Shown here piece by piece: positions 18,300-27,269 of a stretch of DNA of 64,000 nucleotides; position 1 is the stretch's first letter, and each line of letters opens with the position of its first letter. Source of the DNA: Vibrio sp. D404a (GTDB taxonomy: Bacteria; Pseudomonadota; Gammaproteobacteria; Enterobacterales; Vibrionaceae); assembly GCF_030248535.1 (NCBI RefSeq), contig NZ_JAHGAJ010000007.1, forward strand, positions 1 through 64,000, given 5' to 3'. Made by a program: the position numbers and the translations under genes. The notes under the pieces are model-generated. The model saw only the letters and a list, made by a program, of their open reading frames with translations, ran no database searches and was not told the origin of the DNA.

Positions 18300-19841
18300 T
18301 TACTTATACAGTGCAATACGACTGTTTACTTTCTTTAAGTAATTCTTGGTTTCATCGTATGGCAGGTTAGCGACCAGTTGGTCATAGACTTCTTGTGGCG
18401 TCAGTTCATTAATCACCTTAGAAGCTTTGCCAATACTGGTAGAGCGATCTTTATTAAATGCTCTCGCCACGTTGCCCGCACCCGTGTTATACGCCGCAAT
18501 CACACAGTACAAACGACTTTCGTCATTCTTGATCTTACGTAGATATTTGCTGTTCAAGATATCTAGATAAGCCGTGCCGGTTTCTACGTTAATCACGGGT
18601 TGATATAAATCGGCCACTTTCATCGGCGCATCAATATTGCGGACTTGCTTGTTCACATCATGTCCGGCGCTGGTTGGTACGACTTGCATCAAACCAAATG
18701 CTGGAACGTGCGATTTCGCATCAGGACGGAAAGCCGATTCCGAGTGCATGATCGCCATAATCAATGCCGCATCAATTTCCCAGTTTTGACTCTCTTTCTC
18801 AGCTAATGCACTGTACTTACTTGCACGCGCTTTTAAGCTGTTTTCAGGAAGCTTAACTTTGTAACTCACCACCTTTTTCGGTTTCACTGGTGTAGCAGTT
18901 ACTTCCACTACAGGCGCAGGTTTTACAGCAGGCTCAAGTTTCACAGCATGAGTTTCAGGAACGTTTTCAGCTGCGTTCTCTATGGTCTTTTCAACCACTT
19001 TAGAAGCCGGCTTTTTCTCTGCTGCTGGCTTTGGTTCTGAAACGGCCTGTGATTTAGCGACTTCTTTAGGCGGCTCTACTTTTTTAACCGGTTCAACGAT
19101 TTCGACCTGAGGCTCTGGTCGTGTTACTTCAATTCCGTGTTTAGCACGCATTTCGTCGTACAGCTTAGTTTGTGCTGCAATTCGCTGTTGCGCTTTGGTC
19201 AGAAGTGCCAATTTTTTATTGTGAGCACGCTGATAAATGAAGGAATCTGGAATACCAGTGTTCGATTGAATAAGACGCTCAGCTTGAACATCAAGCTCAT
19301 TCATTTGACTTTGCGTCTGTTCGATTACAAAGTCCTTTTCTTGTTGCTCTTTTTCCAAAGAGTAGAGAACAGCATGGTCTTCCGCTTTCAATTCGGCCAG
19401 TTCAACACTTTGCCCTTCCACTTCAACAGGAATCTCTTTTACAAGCGCTTTGATCTCTTCAGGCGTGCTGTCTTCATCAACCAAAACAGATACCGTCGCG
19501 GTATTACTTTCATAATCAACGGCAGTCTTCACTTGATCGTCTTGTGAATACTCGACCTGTTTGGTTTGAGAGGAAACTTCACCTTCGCCCCAACTCTTAA
19601 TCAGATCGCTACGGCGTTGATCAAGGTTGTTTGTGTATTCGTCACGCCATGCTTCGTATTCATCTAAGTAAGCATTTACGTAAGCGTGGAACTCTTTGAT
19701 CTTGTCTTCTTGAGACTGACTGGCTTTAACAATCGCGTTGTCTAGCTGTTGTTTCTGGTCTTCTGTTAGGGCCTGAGCCTGAGAACTCAAAACAGCTGAG
19801 ATCACAGCAGCCAAAACAGACTTTTTAGTCATTTGGTACAT
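18300..19841 (-). CDS. MltC-like lytic transglycosylase with long linker
   Basis: Periplasmic enzyme that cleaves the MurNAc-GlcNAc bond of peptidoglycan. Its 513 residues comprise a signal peptide ending at SQAQA, a helical and beta-rich N-terminal region with an MltC/DUF3393-like stretch (VDYESNTATVSVLVDEDSTPEE), a Pro/Lys/Val/Glu-rich linker (about 255-345) able to span the periplasm, and a C-terminal SLT domain. The catalytic Glu is in MAIMHSESAF, followed by FGLMQVVPTSAG and AAYNTGAGNVARAF. Unlike MltC it has no lipobox. It lies in a cluster with three lipoproteins and is bounded by hairpins on both sides. Confidence 0.9.
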   Translation of the reverse strand: MYQMTKKSVLAAVISAVLSSQAQALTEDQKQQLDNAIVKASQSQEDKIKEFHAYVNAYLDEYEAWRDEYTNNLDQRRSDLIKSWGEGEVSSQTKQVEYSQDDQVKTAVDYESNTATVSVLVDEDSTPEEIKALVKEIPVEVEGQSVELAELKAEDHAVLYSLEKEQQEKDFVIEQTQSQMNELDVQAERLIQSNTGIPDSFIYQRAHNKKLALLTKAQQRIAAQTKLYDEMRAKHGIEVTRPEPQVEIVEPVKKVEPPKEVAKSQAVSEPKPAAEKKPASKVVEKTIENAAENVPETHAVKLEPAVKPAPVVEVTATPVKPKKVVSYKVKLPENSLKARASKYSALAEKESQNWEIDAALIMAIMHSESAFRPDAKSHVPAFGLMQVVPTSAGHDVNKQVRNIDAPMKVADLYQPVINVETGTAYLDILNSKYLRKIKNDESRLYCVIAAYNTGAGNVARAFNKDRSTSIGKASKVINELTPQEVYDQLVANLPYDETKNYLKKVNSRIALYK

Positions 19842-19866
19842 GGTTCACTCCAAGGTATAGAGAGAC

Positions 19867-19893
19867 AAAAGGCCACTCAAATGGCGGCCTTTT
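19867..19893 (-). terminator. Terminator after the LPP20 lipoprotein gene
   Basis: AAAAGGCC and GGCCTTTT form the stem around an imperfect inner pairing, with T4 on the minus strand. It lies between the lipoprotein trio and the transglycosylase gene. Confidence 0.7.
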
Positions 19894-19919
19894 TCACTTT
19901 AATCATCGATATCTATCGG

Positions 19920-20531
19920 TTACTTTTTCAATGATTCGAACGCTGCCGCAAGATCTGCTGCTGCTTTTTCGTTATTGAATTGATCCCACAGTGCAGAATC
20001 TTCACCAGTCACTTCATCGATTACCTTGTTCATGTTCGCGTCGTATGCCGCCTGGTCCATACCGACTAGAACATAAAGACCACCTGTTGGGCTTGCTTGG
20101 CTTACGATAACGCGGCTGTTGGTAAGTGTTTTGTTTACAACCGACTTAGTGATGTTTTCGAATGTCTCTTTAACATCTTCGGTTACAACAGTGGCACCAC
20201 CAGCAGCTGAAGTTGACGTTACGCCCTCTGTCGCCGCTTGGAACAAGTTGCTCACGTCCGTTTCAAATTCGGCAGCAAGGTTTACACGCGCGTCATTAAC
20301 AGCGATCTTACGCATCACACTCATACCCGCTGCACTTTTCTTAGCGTAGCCCTTAGCAGCAGTAGCGATATCAGTAGGGATCACATCACAGATCCAGCCT
20401 GGAGCCGATACCGTAGGTGCATCAGGGAAGGTACAAGGCGCAAAGTTTTGTGTTTCTTTAACGGTCGCGTTGTTGCTCTGACAGCCAGCTAGAACCGCTA
20501 CTAGCGATGTTGCAATAAGTAGTTTTTTCAT
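19920..20531 (-). CDS. LPP20-family lipoprotein
   Basis: 203 residues with a lipobox (VLAGC, Cys16). Gln at +2 predicts outer-membrane sorting. The body resembles LPP20/FlgP-type proteins: AAKGYAKKSAAGMSVMRKIAVNDARVNLA is the conserved helix that begins this fold, and GGLYVLVGMD is the strand near the end. Two further Cys (33 and 48) may pair. It starts 3 nt after the preceding lipoprotein gene, so the two are translationally linked. In vibrios FlgP-type LPP20 proteins form part of the flagellar outer-membrane H-ring. This one is away from any flagellar gene. Confidence 0.82.
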   Translation of the reverse strand: MKKLLIATSLVAVLAGCQSNNATVKETQNFAPCTFPDAPTVSAPGWICDVIPTDIATAAKGYAKKSAAGMSVMRKIAVNDARVNLAAEFETDVSNLFQAATEGVTSTSAAGGATVVTEDVKETFENITKSVVNKTLTNSRVIVSQASPTGGLYVLVGMDQAAYDANMNKVIDEVTGEDSALWDQFNNEKAAADLAAAFESLKK

Positions 20532-20534
20532 GGG

Positions 20535-21551
20535 TTATATTGTTCCCTTAGCGGCTCTTTCAGCTTTTTCTAGCTGACATGGAAGATCAGTAATAGCACA
20601 CTCAATACTTGAAGCGTCTACTTTGCCCATGGTGCCTTTTTTCATTTTTAGTGAGACTTCTTCGTCGATCACAACCCAAGAGTACTTGTCGGTTACTGCG
20701 TTAATTTCGTTGTTTACAACGTAGCCTTCACCGATTGGGTGAATTTCAGTTTCGCCTTCCATCGATTTCATCGCATTTGAAAATAGAATATCTGTACCCG
20801 GTTTAATTTTCTTCTGCTTACCCATCGCAATACGTACTTGCGTACCAACAGCACATTGACGCATCTCTAACACTGGAGCACTTGCTGCTAGCATTTGGCT
20901 CAAATCGGTAGAATATTTTACCGCTTCTGTTGCCGCTTTCGCCGCCATTGAGCCGTAGCCCGCTTCGCTAACCGGACAACGAGAGTTGCTGGTTTCTGAT
21001 GAAGAGTAGTAGTCGCCTTCAAGCTTAATGCGCTTCATCACTTCCATGCTTGGTAGAGCAACTACTTTTGCAATCGCCTCTACATCAAAGTCATAGCTAC
21101 ATGACGCTGGAACAACCTTAGTCTCGCCTTCATCGTTCTCGTAAGTACGACGCTCGCTGAAAGAGGTGCTCAAGTCAGCACGAGTGATCTCTGTGATAAC
21201 CGCGTAATCGGCGATTGGTACGCCTTTGCTGCTTAGACGACCGCTTTGTTCAGCCAGCTTGATCTCGCCTTTTACTTTGTTGGCAATTTTACGATCAACA
21301 AGGTTTGCGCCCGTTGCATCGATCTGCGTTTCTAGCGCATTTCGCATTGCTGCCTGCATCTTTTTCGATGCTGAGCTCTTGAATTCAAGGTCTACAGGCA
21401 GGACAACAACCTTAGTGTCATCTGAAGAAGGCAACTGAATATCAGCCGCTTCGATTTCTACGCGTGTATCAGGCGTACATACTTCACTTACCGTTGCACA
21501 ACCAGACAAAGTTGCAAGTACAGCACCAGCCACCAGTGTTTTCTTTAACAT
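20535..21551 (-). CDS. Outer-membrane lipoprotein, CsgG/FlgT-like
   Basis: 338 residues with a lipobox (TLSGC, Cys18; Ala at +2). The N-terminal half (KVVVLPVDLEF, IADYAVITEITRADLS, and YGSMAAKAATEAVKYS) has the alternating pattern of the CsgG/TolB-N-type fold. The C-terminal half (KPGTDILFSN, GEGYVVNNEI, SWVVIDEE) looks like the small beta domain at the end of FlgT-like proteins. The fold assignment is from pattern only. The many Cys (26, about 150, about 190, about 230, and two near the C-terminus) suggest disulphides. It is second of three tandem lipoprotein genes. Confidence 0.65.
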   Translation of the reverse strand: MLKKTLVAGAVLATLSGCATVSEVCTPDTRVEIEAADIQLPSSDDTKVVVLPVDLEFKSSASKKMQAAMRNALETQIDATGANLVDRKIANKVKGEIKLAEQSGRLSSKGVPIADYAVITEITRADLSTSFSERRTYENDEGETKVVPASCSYDFDVEAIAKVVALPSMEVMKRIKLEGDYYSSSETSNSRCPVSEAGYGSMAAKAATEAVKYSTDLSQMLAASAPVLEMRQCAVGTQVRIAMGKQKKIKPGTDILFSNAMKSMEGETEIHPIGEGYVVNNEINAVTDKYSWVVIDEEVSLKMKKGTMGKVDASSIECAITDLPCQLEKAERAAKGTI

Positions 21552-21605
21552 TTATTCGCTCCGAACATGTTCGTTTTATTTTATTTTTCTAGAATCTGGA
21601 GTTTG

Positions 21606-22589
21606 CTATTTGATTAAACCTAGCGCTGTCCAAATCCCTTGTTCTTTTACTTGCTCATCGAAATGGCGAGCTGCCCCTTCGTCGGCATATTTGTAGTTAG
21701 TAACAGAATTACCCGTCGAAATAATTTCACTACGAGATACTGTTTTCGATTTCATGTTGACCACTTTAATATTCGAAACCAATGTAGAAATAAATGCGTC
21801 ACCCACTTTATTTCTGCGGCGCTCTGAATCCACCTTCAGAATATGTGTTTGGTTCTTTTTCTTAGATGTCGATGTGGCAATATTAAATTGAGAAAGCTGG
21901 TTGCCTAGTAACTGAACTGCCTTGCTCGATTCGCGATCAGATGAAAGGCGAATATTGATTTGGCTACTGACTTCTTCGTGCGTAACCACCAGTTTCTCGA
22001 TTGAACTAACGTCCGCTTTATAGTCAGGTATCAAAGGTGCGAGCATAGCAATACGTACTGACGCGTCGTGCTGCATCTGATATGCGGTGCGGTTATCCAA
22101 CCACCAAAGCAGTCTGTCTTCATGCTTTAGGGCTGTGATTTCTCGCTGAGCTTTGCGATTAATCTCTTCAATTTCACGTATTAACTGCTGAGTCACTAAA
22201 CTCTTCTGTATTTTAACTTCGACAAATGCTCCGAGATCGTTCTCTTCCATCTGTAAGTATTCAATACCATTTAGAGTCAGTGACTCCGTTTTAGTGTTTA
22301 CTTTATTGTCGACTAAGCTATTCGAGAAGCCAGAACCATTTGTTTCTCGCATGGTATCGCGCATGTAAAAACTGGATTCAACTTGAGTCCATAGCTTCTC
22401 GTTAATGTTGTTTACAGCGATTTTTTTTGCGTGAGATAACGTACGTGCCTGAGCAACGGCATAGATATATTCATCGTTATCAACCTTTGGTTTGGAATAC
22501 CATTCCGGTTTGGTTGATTGGCATCCAGAGATTATTAATACCGAAATTAAGGCGATAAGAAAATGAGCAACATTTCTGTTCAAAGACAT
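21606..22589 (-). CDS. LPP20-like lipoprotein
   Basis: 327 residues with a lipobox (LIISGC, Cys23; Gln at +2, outer-membrane sorting). The opening KPEWYSKPKVDNDEYIYAVAQA and the following helix SHAKKIAVNNINEKLW are the usual start of LPP20 domains (WY-x-P, then A-rich helix). A second, C-terminal region (residues 205-310) contains another alpha/beta repeat ending WTALGLIK. First gene of the lipoprotein cluster, 54 bp before the next. Its promoter must lie in the long AT-rich gap upstream. Confidence 0.75.
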   Translation of the reverse strand: MSLNRNVAHFLIALISVLIISGCQSTKPEWYSKPKVDNDEYIYAVAQARTLSHAKKIAVNNINEKLWTQVESSFYMRDTMRETNGSGFSNSLVDNKVNTKTESLTLNGIEYLQMEENDLGAFVEVKIQKSLVTQQLIREIEEINRKAQREITALKHEDRLLWWLDNRTAYQMQHDASVRIAMLAPLIPDYKADVSSIEKLVVTHEEVSSQINIRLSSDRESSKAVQLLGNQLSQFNIATSTSKKKNQTHILKVDSERRRNKVGDAFISTLVSNIKVVNMKSKTVSRSEIISTGNSVTNYKYADEGAARHFDEQVKEQGIWTALGLIK

Positions 22590-22842
22590 TTGAAACCGAT
22601 ATCTAAAAAATTTGGCGCAATCTTATATACACATTTTAAAACATTCAAATACCTCAAATAACATCTTTGATTTATTTTTAATCTAATTATGTCTAGTTTT
22701 TATTTCTTTTTTGATCACCATTCGATCGATTATCGGTAATTTAATAGTTTTAATAATACAAGACACTGTTTATAAAGGTTTTTATCTCACTTATGAAACA
22801 GAGGTGAATTAATTAATTTTTAAATATAAAACGTGAGACAAG

Positions 22843-22865
22843 TCTTGAAAAAATCCGTTTCAAGA
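22843..22865. repeat. Inverted repeat in the AT-rich gap
   Basis: TCTTGAAA and TTTCAAGA are separated by 7 nt, about 255 bp upstream of the first lipoprotein gene. Candidate operator or small-RNA hairpin. Confidence 0.4.
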
Positions 22866-22925
22866 TTAAAAAATACACATATTTTTTATTGTTTTTATGA
22901 TACTCATTCAATAAAAAAAGAACAA

Positions 22926-22945
22926 TCGATCAAAAACAGACCAAT
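22926..22945. repeat. Copy 1 of a 20-bp dispersed motif
   Basis: TCGATCAAAAACAGACCAAT. It matches 49286-49305 at 19 of 20 positions. Both copies are intergenic. Confidence 0.5.
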
Positions 22946-23300
22946 TTCAGAATTCACTGTAGATTAAAATTCGCCCTTTTTATTAATACTTAAATTAATT
23001 GGAACATTAAATAATCATGTACCACTACTTAGGTCTGATCATTAAATAAGCAACTAGCGGTAAGTGAGGTTAAGTTATATCCGATATTGGCGTAGTGACA
23101 TAGGATTTATATTTAACATCCCACCGTTATAACATTTAAAATTAAACGAAAGTTATCAACATAAATAACATATAGCATTGTTATCGATTAATTACACATT
23201 AGATAAGAAACGAGTAGTGGATAGAATAAAAACGTAGATTATATTGACAATTAGAATGTCGGATATGCTTTAGGAAGAGAGTTGAAGTGTTCTTGTTGGC

Positions 23301-23333
23301 AAAAAAATCGGCCTCACTAACGAGACCGATTTA
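23301..23333 (-). terminator. Terminator after the HAD gene
   Basis: AAATCGGcCTC pairs with GAGaCCGATTT (one mismatch), and T7 follows on the minus strand. It ends the TRAP-HAD transcription unit. Confidence 0.8.
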
Positions 23334-23369
23334 AAACCGTTTAATGAATTGAGCATCGCTTGAGTTAAG

Positions 23370-24155
23370 TTACTTCAGCGCAAGCAACTTATCTGTGAAC
23401 TCTGCAAAACCATAACCGCCGGGATGAGTCATCACCACCACAGGACGGTAGGCAAGACGCTCCCAATAATGCTCGATATTTGCCACGCCAACACTGTTGG
23501 GCAATACCTCAAACATGTACTGATCATTCATTGAGTCGCCCACATAGCAACTGCGTTTGATTATTTCATCGGCTGACAGCCCTTTCTCCTTAAGAAAAGC
23601 CGTAGCTGTCGCCTTTTTTGAGTGCTCACCGTACCACGCATTAATATGAATCGAACTTGCAGTTGCATGTGCGCCTAACGCATGAATCTTGGCCACCAGT
23701 TCTTCAATCACTTGCTCATCAACACGAGGGCGATTTTGTCCAATATCAATCGCGACTTCACACAATCGATAGGACTGGTCCAGTGTTAACTCTAAATCTG
23801 GATAGTCTTTCAATATCGCCAATACTTGTTGTTTAAGTTGTTGCTGTTTCTCATTGATCTCTGCCATTGGGACGTCTGATCGCAGTGTTAAATAGCCGTC
23901 TTTCTTTTCCATAATAAAAGCGCCATTTTCACCGAGTACGGCATCAACAGGCCAAAGCTGTGCAATATGATCACACCAACCAGCGCAAGCGCCCGTTACC
24001 GCGACCACTTTCTTACCAGCATCACGAAGCTTTTTTAGTGCAATCAGCGTCTCAGGTGGCAACTCGCCTTTCCACGTTAATGTGTCATCAACGTCCGTTA
24101 AAACCCAATCCACCTGTTTCCAGTTTTCGTTTAGTTGATTCGTTACCGAATTCAT
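23370..24155 (-). CDS. HAD-IIB phosphatase (mannosyl-3-phosphoglycerate phosphatase-like)
   Basis: Cytosolic HAD-superfamily phosphatase of 261 residues. Motif I is VLTDVDDTLTWKG (nucleophile and acid Asp near residues 21 and 23), motif II is VVAVTGACAGW, a Lys lies in EHSKKATA, and motif IV is CYVGDSMNDQYMF. The C2b cap between motifs II and III places it with sucrose-phosphate and mannosyl-3-phosphoglycerate phosphatases. It is the last gene of the TRAP operon, 35 bp after dctM, so its substrate is probably a phosphorylated product of the imported compound. Substrate unknown. Confidence 0.85.
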   Translation of the reverse strand: MNSVTNQLNENWKQVDWVLTDVDDTLTWKGELPPETLIALKKLRDAGKKVVAVTGACAGWCDHIAQLWPVDAVLGENGAFIMEKKDGYLTLRSDVPMAEINEKQQQLKQQVLAILKDYPDLELTLDQSYRLCEVAIDIGQNRPRVDEQVIEELVAKIHALGAHATASSIHINAWYGEHSKKATATAFLKEKGLSADEIIKRSCYVGDSMNDQYMFEVLPNSVGVANIEHYWERLAYRPVVVMTHPGGYGFAEFTDKLLALK

Positions 24156-24190
24156 TTCTACACCTCTAAATAATGAATAACGTTGCAGTG

Positions 24191-25474
24191 TTAAAGCAAA
24201 TTCGGCAAAAACATCACCAAACTTTCCGAGAAAGTCAGCAACATTAGCACCGTCAGTAGCGCCAACAACAAAGGAGCCACTTCTTTAACGAAGTCGACCA
24301 TTCGAACTTTTAAAATTGAACAAACCGTGAACATCATAGAGCCGAACGGTGGTGTTACACCGCCAATCATAATGTTCACAATTACGATGATGCCAAAATG
24401 AACCGGGTTTACGCCCAAATTCAATACAGCAGGAAGCAGCAGTGGCGTCAGGATGATCATTGCTGCACCGCCCTCAATGAACATACCTACCACCAGCAAC
24501 AAAACGTTGATCAGTAACAGCAGAACCAGCTTGTTGTCTGTTAGCTCAATCAAAGCCGATGCAACATTGTGGGGGATCTGCTCCAGTGTCATGTAGTAAC
24601 CGAAAACCATCGCGCCGATGATAATGAACATCACACTACTGGTCCCCTGCACCGTCTCTCGCATAATTTGAGGAATGTGTTTGAAACTCAACTCTCGGTA
24701 AATAAACGCACCGATAATGACACACAGCAATACGGCAATCGCACCAGCTTCCGTTGGCGTGAATAGGCCAAAACGCATCCCTAGAATAATGCCGAACGGG
24801 ATCAGCAACGCCGGTATCGCTTTCAAAAAGTAGTGAAAGCGTTCTTTTGCGGTCGCCGGCTTCGAGCGTGAAGGTTTATAGTTTCGCTTACGAGCGATAA
24901 ACCAAATGGTGACCATTAAGGACAGAGCCATCAAAAACGCTGGTACATAACCCGCGATGAACATTTGGTGCACGGAAACGTTCGCCAATAGAGCGAAAAT
25001 AATCAAGTTAATGCCTGGTGGAATAACAGGGCTAATACTTGAAGATGCTGCAGTCACAGCCGCAGTAAACGGTAAGTCGTAGCCGCGTTTGGTCATCTCA
25101 GGTGCTAAGATTTTTGACTGCATCGCAGCATCAGCATTGGCTGAGCCTGAAATACCGCCCATCAGAGTACTTAGTGCGACGTTAACCTGAGCTAATCCGC
25201 CTGTCTTATGACCAATCATTGAATCAGCAAAGGCAAGGAGACTCTTACTGATCCCAGCATAATTCATCACTGAACCCACCATAATAAAAAATGGAATAGC
25301 GAGCAGTGGAAATGATTCCGTAGAGCTGATGAACCTTTGCATTACCAAGGTCACAGGAATCGAGTCATTGATAAACAAGAAGTAAACCATTGCTGAAGAG
25401 ATCAATGAGAACGCAATCGGAATATTCAGTAGGAAAAGAGCAAAGAGAATAAAAATAGGAAGATAGCTTTCCAT
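24191..25474 (-). CDS. TRAP transporter large permease (DctM)
   Basis: Large membrane subunit of a Na+-coupled tripartite (TRAP) transporter, about 427 residues with about twelve membrane segments. Family signatures are present: LLAIPFFIMVGSVMNYAGIS, GGISGSANADAAM, SSSISPVIPPG and GGVTPPFGSMMF. I place the start at the ATG (MESYLPIF) at 25474, six nt after AGGTG. A GTG at 25483 is in frame. It follows dctQ by 9 nt and precedes the HAD phosphatase gene. Confidence 0.95.
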   Translation of the reverse strand: MESYLPIFILFALFLLNIPIAFSLISSAMVYFLFINDSIPVTLVMQRFISSTESFPLLAIPFFIMVGSVMNYAGISKSLLAFADSMIGHKTGGLAQVNVALSTLMGGISGSANADAAMQSKILAPEMTKRGYDLPFTAAVTAASSSISPVIPPGINLIIFALLANVSVHQMFIAGYVPAFLMALSLMVTIWFIARKRNYKPSRSKPATAKERFHYFLKAIPALLIPFGIILGMRFGLFTPTEAGAIAVLLCVIIGAFIYRELSFKHIPQIMRETVQGTSSVMFIIIGAMVFGYYMTLEQIPHNVASALIELTDNKLVLLLLINVLLLVVGMFIEGGAAMIILTPLLLPAVLNLGVNPVHFGIIVIVNIMIGGVTPPFGSMMFTVCSILKVRMVDFVKEVAPLLLALLTVLMLLTFSESLVMFLPNLL

Positions 25475-25483
25475 TATGAGCAC

Positions 25484-25948
25484 CTACTGCTTAGAACTTT
25501 TAAGGGAAGCCAAATCGTCCACAATGAATTTAACGGTGTGGATAGCCATTAGGCAAAAACTGAGCACCAATACACCATTGATCGCGAAGTAAGACATGCC
25601 CATCACTGGTGTCACTTTGTTCGATAACATTAAGTACTGGTAGCTAAGAACAGACATCAAGATATTGATGCCCAAAAGGAAAATATGGACACACAGTTTG
25701 AAAATGCGCTTCGACTGTTCTGGCAACATAGCAACAATCACATCAACGCCCATATGAAGTTTGTGCTTGTAACATGAGCTAATACCCAGATAAACAGCCC
25801 AGATAAAACAGATCACTGAGAGCTCTTCGCTCCAAGGTACAACAAAGCCAAATCCATAGCGCAAAACAACGTTAACAATCACGACAAGTACTGTGATTGA
25901 AATAGCAATCGACGCTAAGATTTCTTCAAGGTTTCTTAATAAAAACAA
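25484..25948 (-). CDS. TRAP transporter small permease (DctQ)
   Basis: 154 residues with four transmembrane helices, the DctQ domain. The conserved PWSEELSVICFIWAVYLG is in the centre (residues 38-55), followed by HKLHMGVDVIVAMLP. It forms the membrane complex with the large permease. It lies between dctP (102 bp upstream) and dctM. Confidence 0.94.
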   Translation of the reverse strand: MFLLRNLEEILASIAISITVLVVIVNVVLRYGFGFVVPWSEELSVICFIWAVYLGISSCYKHKLHMGVDVIVAMLPEQSKRIFKLCVHIFLLGINILMSVLSYQYLMLSNKVTPVMGMSYFAINGVLVLSFCLMAIHTVKFIVDDLASLKSSKQ

Positions 25949-26050
25949 AAGACCCTCCTAGATTTACCCACTATTAGTGCTGCGAGTAAACAGGAATCAA
26001 GCGACCCAAAACTAGTGGGTCGCTAGTGTTAACAAATAAAATTCTAATCG

Positions 26051-27064
26051 TTATTGAGCCGCACGAATCGTCTCAAGCTCTTTCATGATGGTCGCGTGAA
26101 CGCCTTCGCTCCAAGTAGGAAACTGGTTGTAAACGTCTGCCGTCAGTTTGTTAAACTCTTCAGAGTCCACTTCATTGAAGGTCACACCCAGTTCTTCTAG
26201 TTTCTGCTTGTACTCTTCATCAAGCTTAACCAGCTCTTGAGTATTAGATTCAACACCCGCTTCTAGCTCTTCGTTAATAATCGCTTGCTGTTCTGGCGTG
26301 AACTTATCCCACAAGGTTGGAGAGATGTAGATGCCAACAGAGCCAAGGAAGTGCTTAGTTAGCGACATGTTCTTAGCAACTTCGTAGATCTTAGTTGAGT
26401 ACATGGTCAAGATAGAGCCTTCTAGACCATCAACAACACCTTGCTGAACACCAGCGTATGTTTCTGGGAAAGGAAGAGAAGCTGGCGCTGCCCCCATAGC
26501 AGAGAGTGTACTAATAAACAGTTGGCTTTGTGGTACGCGAATACGCATGCCTGCCATGTCAGAAGAGTTCACGATCTCTTTATTGGTGATCATGTGGCGG
26601 AAGCCAAACATATAGTCTGCGTTTAGTACCTTAATGCCCTTCTCTTCAGCTTGCTGCTTAAGACCTGCGACATAGTCAGTATCCATCATCGCTAGGTATT
26701 CGTCGTAAGAGTTGTAAAGCATAGGACCTGCAAGTGCTGCAAAATCAGGAACGTAATCACCAAGGTAAGTCAGATCTTCCACAGCAATCCAGTTAGCACC
26801 ATTTACGACCTGCTCTAGGTTGTCTTTATAAACAGGTAGTTGGCCGCCTGGGAAAACTTTAATGTTAACTGAGCCATCAGTGCGTTCACGAATCTTGTCC
26901 GTCACCTTTACTAGCTCTTGCGTTAGAAGCTCATTCTGAGTGAACACCAAGCTCATATTGATATCAATCGGTTCAATCTTCGCTTCTGTTGCTGCTTCAT
27001 CTGCTTGACCACAACCGACAAGAAGCGCTGCGGCTGTCATTACTGTTCCTATTAGCTTTTTCAT
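26051..27064 (-). CDS. TRAP substrate-binding protein (DctP), lipobox-bearing
   Basis: Periplasmic ligand-binding subunit. The start ATG at 27064 follows AAAGGATTC. An upstream extension to 27139 has no ribosome site. Unusually for a Gram-negative DctP, it starts with a lipoprotein signal, ALLVGC, then a linker rich in Ala and Glu. The DctP domain shows FPGGQL and MRIRVPQSQLF, whose Arg corresponds to the one that binds the ligand carboxylate in characterised DctP proteins, and PFPETYAGVQQGVVDGLEG. The ligand is therefore probably an organic acid, identity unknown. First gene of the operon and divergent from the GDPD gene. Confidence 0.93.
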   Translation of the reverse strand: MKKLIGTVMTAAALLVGCGQADEAATEAKIEPIDINMSLVFTQNELLTQELVKVTDKIRERTDGSVNIKVFPGGQLPVYKDNLEQVVNGANWIAVEDLTYLGDYVPDFAALAGPMLYNSYDEYLAMMDTDYVAGLKQQAEEKGIKVLNADYMFGFRHMITNKEIVNSSDMAGMRIRVPQSQLFISTLSAMGAAPASLPFPETYAGVQQGVVDGLEGSILTMYSTKIYEVAKNMSLTKHFLGSVGIYISPTLWDKFTPEQQAIINEELEAGVESNTQELVKLDEEYKQKLEELGVTFNEVDSEEFNKLTADVYNQFPTWSEGVHATIMKELETIRAAQ

Positions 27065-27147
27065 TTTGAATCCTTTGTTTTGGATGTGTAACTTGAATTG
27101 AGTATAGAAGGCTAAATTTTGGTTGAGTATGCGATTCAATTATTACA

Positions 27148-27181
27148 TTCATATGAACATAAAAATGTTTATTTGAACATT
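27148..27181. promoter_or_regulatory. Paired palindromes between dctP and the GDPD gene
   Basis: TTCATATGAA (27148-27157) and AATGTT-N6-AACATT (27164-27181) lie side by side 84-117 bp before dctP. TGTTCA/TGAACA half-sites recur at 27268 and 27289 around the GDPD start. The repeated (A/T)TGAACA half-site resembles operators of DeoR/GlpR-type repressors, and such a repressor is encoded next door. Confidence 0.45.
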
Positions 27182-27269
27182 AGTAGAAATATGATCTTGC
27201 CCATAAAACGCAACTTTGGCCGCCATATTTTCATATCCATAGTAATGAATCTGTAACAATAGAGAGATA

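Larger units (their letters stand above)
22590..23300. other. AT-rich non-coding stretch upstream of the lipoprotein cluster
   Basis: About 780 bp lie between the lipoprotein gene and the HAD gene, clearly more AT-rich than its surroundings. I find no convincing reading frame. It contains an 8-bp-arm hairpin at 22843-22865 (TCTTGAAA/TTTCAAGA) and a 20-bp motif at 22926-22945 that recurs at 49286. It may hold regulated promoters bound by H-NS-like proteins, or a small RNA. Confidence 0.6.

Noticed and set aside
19137..19547. 136-codon plus-strand frame within the transglycosylase gene
   Set aside because: Antisense shadow of a long coding region with no start signal.
22590..23369. Possible mobile element or integration remnant in the AT-rich gap
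   Set aside because: No transposase or integrase fragment, no terminal inverted repeats and no target duplication that I can see.
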